Assembly: GCA_015662065.1 (NCBI GenBank)
Contig: DQUX01000023.1
Location: 1-9,037 of the forward strand
Direction: 5' to 3'
DNA: 9,037 bases
From: Anaerolineales bacterium
GTDB taxonomy: Bacteria; Chloroflexota; Anaerolineae; B4-G1; DUEL01
The translations under genes and the position numbers were made by a program. The notes beneath the pieces are model-generated. The model had not been told where the DNA came from. It made no database searches and saw only the letters and a program-made list of their open reading frames with translations. Positions 1-6,800 of the stretch are shown here, one piece after another (positions within the stretch are counted from its first letter, which is position 1; each line of letters opens with the position of its first letter).

Positions 1-820
1 TATACTCCAGTTCGGCGTAGGAGAACCCTTCCTCCTTGGTCAAAAAGAGGCTCCCCTGGACACGAACACCGAGACAATGGGACAAGAAGGGGACCTCGTT
101 TATCCGGACGAGGAGATCGTTGAACCGGAGACCATCGACGCCATCTTCCCCTTGCACGGTGAGGGACACGGGGGGGAGGTATATGTTCACCTTGTACAGA
201 AGGTACGGCCCCGGGGGGACACCGCCGAAGGCGGAGTGGCGGATCCACAGGCTCCATCTTAGCTCCGACCAGCTCCCGGTCAGTCCCAAGTAGCTGGACT
301 TATAGCCAGGAATCACTGGATCCATCGTAAGCCTGCCTGACAGAGAGAGCCCTTCCCCGGTGAACTTCCATTTAAAGTAAAAGCTCCCCCAACCCGAGGC
401 GGAGAAATCGGCCAAGGCAGAGAGGGTGCCCGCCACACCGAATAGGTCCCATCTCGTCCCTAACTCAAGCCGGCTCGATCTCAGCGCTGGTCCGGGGAGA
501 AGGGAGATCTTCGCCTCCCACCTTCCGCTAAGCTCAGAATGGTTTATGAGTTCCGCGAAGCGGGCGATGAGCTGACGATCCGTTTCCGCGACGAATTGGA
601 GCACCGTAGTGGTGCTGACCGTGACCCCATCCTCCTCCCATGCCACGAACCTAAACCCCGGTGCCGGTTCCGCCTCTAGCACCACCGTGGACCCCAGCGG
701 GTAAAGGCCCTTTCCCAAGATGAATCCCGCGCCGGGGGGGTCCACCTGCACCACGATGGGGACCTTCGCCTCAGCCCAGCCCAGCATGGCCGGGACCATG
801 ACAGCTGCCACCAGCCTCAT
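1..820 (-). CDS. Secreted protein with InlB B-repeat-like domain and beta-rich, barrel-like region (3' partial)
   Basis: The frame is open from ATG 820..818 to the left edge (273 codons) and has no stop in the window. Residues 1-18 form a Sec signal peptide: MR, a hydrophobic core, then AEA before Lys-Val-Pro. Residues ~20-90 match the divergent InlB B-repeat (Flg_new_2-like) pattern: a VDPPGAGF strand, GLYPLGSTVVLEAEPAPGF, then FVAWEEDG and a final IARFAE. Residues ~95-273 are alternating hydrophobic and polar strands rich in Leu, Ser, Gly, Trp and Tyr, with one Cys (249). This resembles an outer-membrane beta-barrel or a beta-rich secreted protein, but I recognise no named family. It starts 16 bp after the giant gene, so co-transcription is likely. 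A role in exporting or anchoring the giant protein is only a guess. GTG 844..842 is a possible alternative start. Confidence 0.85.
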   Translation of the reverse strand, partial: MRLVAAVMVPAMLGWAEAKVPIVVQVDPPGAGFILGKGLYPLGSTVVLEAEPAPGFRFVAWEEDGVTVSTTTVLQFVAETDRQLIARFAELINHSELSGRWEAKISLLPGPALRSSRLELGTRWDLFGVAGTLSALADFSASGWGSFYFKWKFTGEGLSLSGRLTMDPVIPGYKSSYLGLTGSWSELRWSLWIRHSAFGGVPPGPYLLYKVNIYLPPVSLTVQGEDGVDGLRFNDLLVRINEVPFLSHCLGVRVQGSLFLTKEEGFSYAELEY

Positions 821-827
821 CAAGCGG

Positions 828-833
828 CCCCCT
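828..833 (-). promoter_or_regulatory. Shine-Dalgarno-like site of the downstream gene
   Basis: The minus strand reads AGGGGG, seven bases before ATG 820. It lies wholly within the 16-bp gap after the giant gene's stop codon and supports ATG 820 as the start. The in-frame GTG at 844 has its purine run directly abutting it, which is too close for normal use. The site is G-rich rather than a classical GGAGG, so the match is moderate. Confidence 0.5.
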
Positions 834-836
834 ATG

Positions 837-3800
837 TCACTCACCCCCCTTGCTGACGCCAGGATGACAGGTGGGCGGTGGTTCCAGCCAGCTGGGATCG
901 CCCACCTTGATCCTGAGGAGGGTAGCGTCATCGGGATCTGTGTCCGCGGGTACGTAGGCACTGGCATCTGCGGGTATGGGACGGGAAAGGTCGTCAATCC
1001 CCCAGGCATGCATGAAATTCTCTAATATTTCCCCAATAGCCACTGAGTCGCTCATCCGCACGGTGAAGATCACGCCTAGATAGTCCCCAGGCTGGAGGGA
1101 CAGGCCGGTGTACCAGTTGAGGATCCTGCTCCCTGGGAGGCTTATAGGCTCCAGCCGATAGATCAAGTCCCCCAGGTGTATCTCCGTCGATCCGGCCACA
1201 TAGGAGAGGCCCTGGGGCAGTAGATCTTCCACCACGATGTCGTAAGCGGTGGAGTAACCCACGTTCTTCACGGTGAGGAGGAACTGGAAAGACGTCCCCG
1301 GCAGCAGCGACGGCGCTTTAGCGCAGCAGGGGGCGAAGTACACCCGCTTATCGGTGACCAAAGCAGGGATTCCTACCCGGATCCCTACCGAGTCGGAGTC
1401 CGGGTAGGAATCGCCTACGTCGTCGTTGTAGACCGGAATCACACCACCGGCCCCGTCGGTGCCGGAGACCTCGGCCAGGTTCTCCAGCACCGTCCCGGGT
1501 TGGACATCGGGCCGCACCCGTACCCGATACTCGGCGATCAGGGTGGCCCCGGGGGCCAACTCCACGGAGATATCGGCGTAGACGGCTCCGGTTGCCCCGT
1601 CCGGGATCCCCAGGGTCCCGGCTTGAGCTGGGGAATCGACGACATAGGTGCCTTCCCCGAAGGAGGTTTCATATTCCACGCCCGGCGGAAGTACATCCCT
1701 GAGGTCCACGTGGTAAGCGGTCCCCAGCCCCACGTTGTGGACCACCACCCGGTAGACGATCACGTCCTCCGGGAGGACGATGCTCGTGGGCCAGATGGAG
1801 ACCCCACCCCTGAGCACATCGACGATCTCCTTGTCCAGGGAAAGCCCCGGCTCGTGCACCCCGATCACCGCAAGGCCGGTGTCGTCGGGGTCGGGGTCGT
1901 CGGGATCGTCGTCGGAGGTATCTCCGATCTGGACATTCTCCGGCGGGATCGGGATCCCATAGCCGTCCTCCCCAGCCGCGGTGGCATAATTCTCAAGATC
2001 GATCCCTTGTCGGACGGCGCTGGTGACGTAGGCGTAGAAGTCCGCCACTAGCGTCCCGCCGCCGGAGATCTCCGCGGAGATATCGGCCACCAGGTGCCCG
2101 GTTGTCCCATCCGGGATCCCTAGGGAGCCGGAGGCAGCGGGGCTGTCCACAATGTAGACTCCGGCGGCGTAGTCCGTGTCGTACTCCAGTCCCGTCGGAA
2201 GCTCATCGGTGAGGTCCACATCGTAGGCCGTCCCCTCGCCCACGTTCCGGACGGTGAACCGGTAGTGGATCAGGTCCCCGGGCTCGACCGCGTCGGTGGG
2301 CCAGATGGATACACCGCCCCTGAGCACATCAACGATCTCCTTGTCCACCGAGAGGGCGGGAACGGCCGCGGCCACTTGGGAGACGGAGCTACAGTCGTCG
2401 GGGTCGTCGTCCTGGGGGACCTGAGAGCTGTTATCCGATGGGATGGGGGTCCCGTCGCCCTCTTCGCCGGTCGCACACATGGTGTTGGTGTAGACCAGCC
2501 CTTGGACCACGGCGCTCGTCACCACCGCCTGGAACTCCAGGGTCAAAGTCTCACCGGGGCCAAGCATGGCCGAGGTATCCCAAACGAGGTCCGGTCCAGG
2601 GACGCCCGCCGGGTCGGAGGTGTAGGACCCCGACGGCCAGGAGCCCTCCGTTGTCCCGGAGAGGTAGAGGAACTCGGCCGGGAGGTTGTCGGAGAAGTCC
2701 ACGTCGTAGGCATTGGCCCCGCCCACGTTGGTGGCCTCAAGACGGTAGAGGATCACGTCCCCGGCCTCGATCGGCGCTCCCGGAGGCACGGGCACCCCGC
2801 CGCGCAGGACCTCGGCGGCCTCCTTCGCGGTGACCAGCGCCGGGCAGGGGCAGGCCTGAAGAACAGTCGCCTCGTTGTTCCCCTCATCGCACTCGCAGAG
2901 CGAGTCGTCTTCGTCCACTACCATACGGAACTCATGTAACTCCCCACACTTGAGGGACGGTGTGGTCCAGGTGAGCTCGACCGACTCCCCCACTCCGAGC
3001 GGGGGGACGGTCCATTGGTGGGCGAGGTGTCCATCTATGTACAGCCGTGCCTCAGCTTGAAGCGAGGCCTCCGTCCCGGAGTTTCCCACATTCAGGGCGA
3101 CGGTGACCGACCCGTCTAAGTTGCAGGAGACCGCGAGGTGTTGCACCACCAGGTCGGGGTCGACAACCTCGAACCAGGCCGGGGAGGCGTTGTTCTCGCT
3201 GTCGCACTCACACAGGGAATCATCGGGATCGACCGTGGCGGCGACGGAGTAACTACCACAGGGGAGAACCTCGTTCAAGATGATCGTCATCTGTTGCGTC
3301 TCCCCAGGGGGTAGGGCAGGGAGAAGGGCCTCTCCTGTGGCATCGCCGGAGATCCGGACGGGGATATCTTGAGGTGTGGGCACACAACCCACGTTTTTCA
3401 CAGTTACGGTGACGCTGCCCTGAGAGCAGGCATCGGGGACATGGGGCTCCACCGAGATGACCGCAAGATCAGCGATTCCCACCTGCTTGGCGACACACAG
3501 TGAATTGTTATCTCCGTTACATTCGCAGATCGTCCCACTGTGATCGGATTCGATAAGGAGGTAGAGGTCGCAGCCGGCCGCGGCGCAGAGATCCAGGGAG
3601 ACGAGCTTATCGATGGAGAAAGTCTGCGTTCCACCGGCGGGGATGCTCGCTCCGGTGAAGGTCTCCTCCCACTGATAAACGATATCCCCGGTGCATCCGG
3701 CTTCGCTAAAAAGGGTGATTCTCCCCGGGATATCCCCGGAGAATGCGCCACAGCCTTCGTTCCCCAGGGTGACTGTCCCGGATATCCGCACCCGGCCATC

Positions 3801-6800
3801 CGCGGCACAGCTGATCTGGATTCCTTCTCCGTTCACTACGAGATCGGGGATGTCCACGGGCAGGTCCGAGCAAGCATCGTTGTTTGTCCCCTCGCACTCG
3901 CAGATCTGGTCACCCGGGTCGAGCTCCACCGCCAAGGCGGCGGTACAGTCTGCGGCTCCACAGATATCGGTGGAGATGGTGCGGCTGACCTCGAACGTCT
4001 GCGAGCCGCCGGCCGGGATCCGCACCCCGGTGAACGTCTCAGTCCACTGGTGGATGATGGCCCCGGAGCAGGAGGAGGCGTCGTAGATGGTGAACCTGAC
4101 GGGGATGTCCTCAGTGAAGTCGGCCCCGCAGCCCAGGTTGGTCACGGTGACCGTCCCGGAGACGATGGCCTCCCCATCGTCGGAGCAAGCCAAGGAGAGG
4201 TCGGTAGAGTCAACCGTAAGATCGGGGAGGGTGATAGTGTAGCTTCGGGATTTGACGTTGTTGTCCTCCTTGCACTCGCATATATCGTCCCCGACGTCCA
4301 GGACGACGGTGAACCGGTAATCGCAAAACTGGCAAGTGACGGGCCAGTGATCGATGTAGATCGTGTGGCTCGAGCCGGGATTGATTGGCAGGGTCCCGCC
4401 GAAGTCGGCGGAGAAGTAGCCGCTGGACGTCCAGCCGGTGGTCGCTTCCGTGATGGTCAGCAAGAAGTCCTCGGTTATAGGGGCATCGCCGTTGTTACTC
4501 ACCCTGATCTGGACGCGTCCGGAGTAGCCACCATCTGAGCCGCAGGTGAGGATGGGGGTGATGTCGCTGGAGGAGAGGGTGAGGTCGGGGATGGTGACGA
4601 GAGCGATGTCCTCGGCCCAGATCCCGGTCTCACACCCCTCCGGGGTGGTGGGGTCCCCGTCCGGGGTCCCGCAGCCCCAGGTGACCCGGACGGCGCTTGT
4701 GCGGTAGGAATCGGCACAGGTATCGGGCGGCCTGGTGAGATAAGCCTCGAGCTGGACTTGGGCCGAGTCCCCCGGCCCCAGGAGGCCGAGCTCCCAGGCG
4801 TAGGTATTCCCGCCGAGCTCGGTGGCCGCGGGGTTCGAAGAGACATAGACCAAGCTAGAACCCAAAGTGTATTCGATCCTCACCCACTCGGCGGTCCCGG
4901 AGCCGGCGTTGTTCACCGTGATCGTCCAGGTGACGGTGTTGTTTGGATCATGACAATCGAGCAGCGCTTCCTCGGGAAAGACGGAGACGGAGAGGCTTGG
5001 GAGGGCCGGGTCCAGCGGGGCGGTGGCCCAACCGCTTAGCTGTGAGGTCAGGCAACAGTCGTAGAAGTAGATGTCCACCGGGATGATCTCGCTTGTGGTG
5101 TAACAGGAGGCCTCTACCCGGAAGCGCAGCCTCGCCGACCCTCCAGGCGGGATGGGATCGCACAGGTTGATAGTGGTATCGGCTAGGTCATAGAAGGTGA
5201 GGGTCTGACCTGATATCTGGGGATCGGGGGCGGGGGAGAAGCCAGTGCCGCAATCGACCTCTGCCGAACCAGCAAGGTAAGAGATTCCCGCCGGAAGGGT
5301 TACTACCGCGTCCACCGCCGCGGCGGAGGCGGTGGTGGGGTTGGCAATAGTCAATGTGAGGGTGGCCTCGCCGCAGGGCTCGATCCCGGTTACGTCGAAG
5401 TCTATGTTCAGGTCCACATCCGGGGTGCGGGAAGCCAGGGTTGAATCCCCCACCGAGATGGAGGTCAGGCACTCGGCGTCGTTGGTGGCCGAGCTCGAAT
5501 CGAGGTCGTCGCCGCAGCCCCACCACGCCTGCACCGAGTTGGAAAGGTCCCCACAGGTCCGGTTATCTTGCGCGGTGAGCGTCAAGGTGGCGCTTGCCCC
5601 GGGCGGGAGGTCTTCCAAGGCCCAGGTGACCAGCTGACCGGAGTTGTATCCATCGTCAACGGCGTAAACCCCGTCCCCCTGGGAGCTTATGTAGGTAAAC
5701 CCGTTTCCGAGGGTGCCCTCGACCCAGACGTAGTCGGCGGTGGCGCTGCCGATGTTTTCCACTACGATCTCCCAGGTGATTTGGGTGCCGCAATCGATGG
5801 GATTCCCCGGGGGCGGGTCGACCTGACGCATTGTTACGGAGATATTCGGATTGGCCGCCTCCACATACAGCAGCCCCGCGTCGATTGTTCCCTGCTCCCC
5901 GCACAACGTCACGTAGTCGACGTAGGTCTCCACATACCCCCCATTGAAGTTGCAAAGCGGCCTGAGCTCGTATCTGAGTTCGATCGTGGAGTCCCCGGGA
6001 AGCTCTGAGAGCCCTGCGACGTCGATCTCGTCCCACTCCAGGGTGTAGCCCGTCCCGATATCCCCGCTTGTCGTGGGGTCCCCGCCCGTGTTCCAGCCGC
6101 CCCCGTCCACCCGCCACTCCGTGGAGCCGGAGACGTAATCAAGCCCGGGAGGAAGGACCATCCTCGCCACCAGATCGTAGGCGGTGGGATCGCCGGCGTT
6201 CCGGATGGTGATCGTCCCGGAGCCCTCGGTGCACGAGTAAAGCGGCGAGTCCATATAGGAAGTGGCGATGAGGACCGTATCGGGGATGAGAACCGCGGAG
6301 CTATCCTCAACTGGGATGACGCACTCCACATCCCCGCAGCTCTGACCGACTCTGACGAGATTGGTGAGCTCCTGGCAGGTCACCATCCGGGCGGTGATCC
6401 CGATCATCCTCGTCCCGCCGGGGGCGATCTCGGGGATGTGGAAGGTAGCCCCGTTGATGGGAGCTCCGGTGTGGTCCACGCCCACCGTAACGGTCACGTC
6501 GGGGTCCACCGTGCTTGAGTCATAGACGAGGCCATCCCCCAGGATATCATCCACCCAGACTTCGTAGGCCGGGCCGGCGCCGCCGTTGGTGACGTAGACC
6601 GTCCAGGTGAGGGTGTTCGCGGTGGCGTAGATCACCTCCGGGGTCTTATAAACGTAGAGGAGAGGGCTCCTCATGATCGAGGGGGTGTCCGAGGCCGAGG
6701 CCGAGCAGGAGGAGTAGCCGCAGGAGTCCTCGAAGAGGGCCGTGGCGACGAGATCTCTCCCAGGGTTGCAGCGCTTGCGCACCTGGAATTGGAGGATCGA

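Noticed and set aside
36..293. Short plus-strand frames at the left edge
   Set aside because: The minus strand here encodes a continuous protein with a signal peptide and a recognisable InlB-type domain. The plus frames are Arg/Pro-rich and lack any family pattern.
842..844. GTG as the start of the downstream gene, overlapping the giant gene's end
   Set aside because: It is in frame eight codons upstream of ATG 820, but its purine run is directly adjacent with no spacing. ATG 820 has AGGGGG at seven bases and gives a compact signal peptide. The GTG remains possible.
720..1025. A 101-codon plus-strand frame spanning the gap between the two minus-strand genes
   Set aside because: It overlaps coding sequence of both genes, has no ribosome site I can see, and its composition follows from the sense genes.
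3540..4538. A 332-codon plus-strand open frame across the CARDB region
   Set aside because: It lies in the same codon-aligned antisense register. Its repeated GDxPG patterns are reflections of the CARDB repeats on the other strand.
2856..4589. Regularly spaced similar segments that could suggest a CRISPR or non-coding repeat array
   Set aside because: The periods are 315-378 bp, the frame is maintained, and conservation is at protein level (CEC/NN motifs). These are protein domain repeats.
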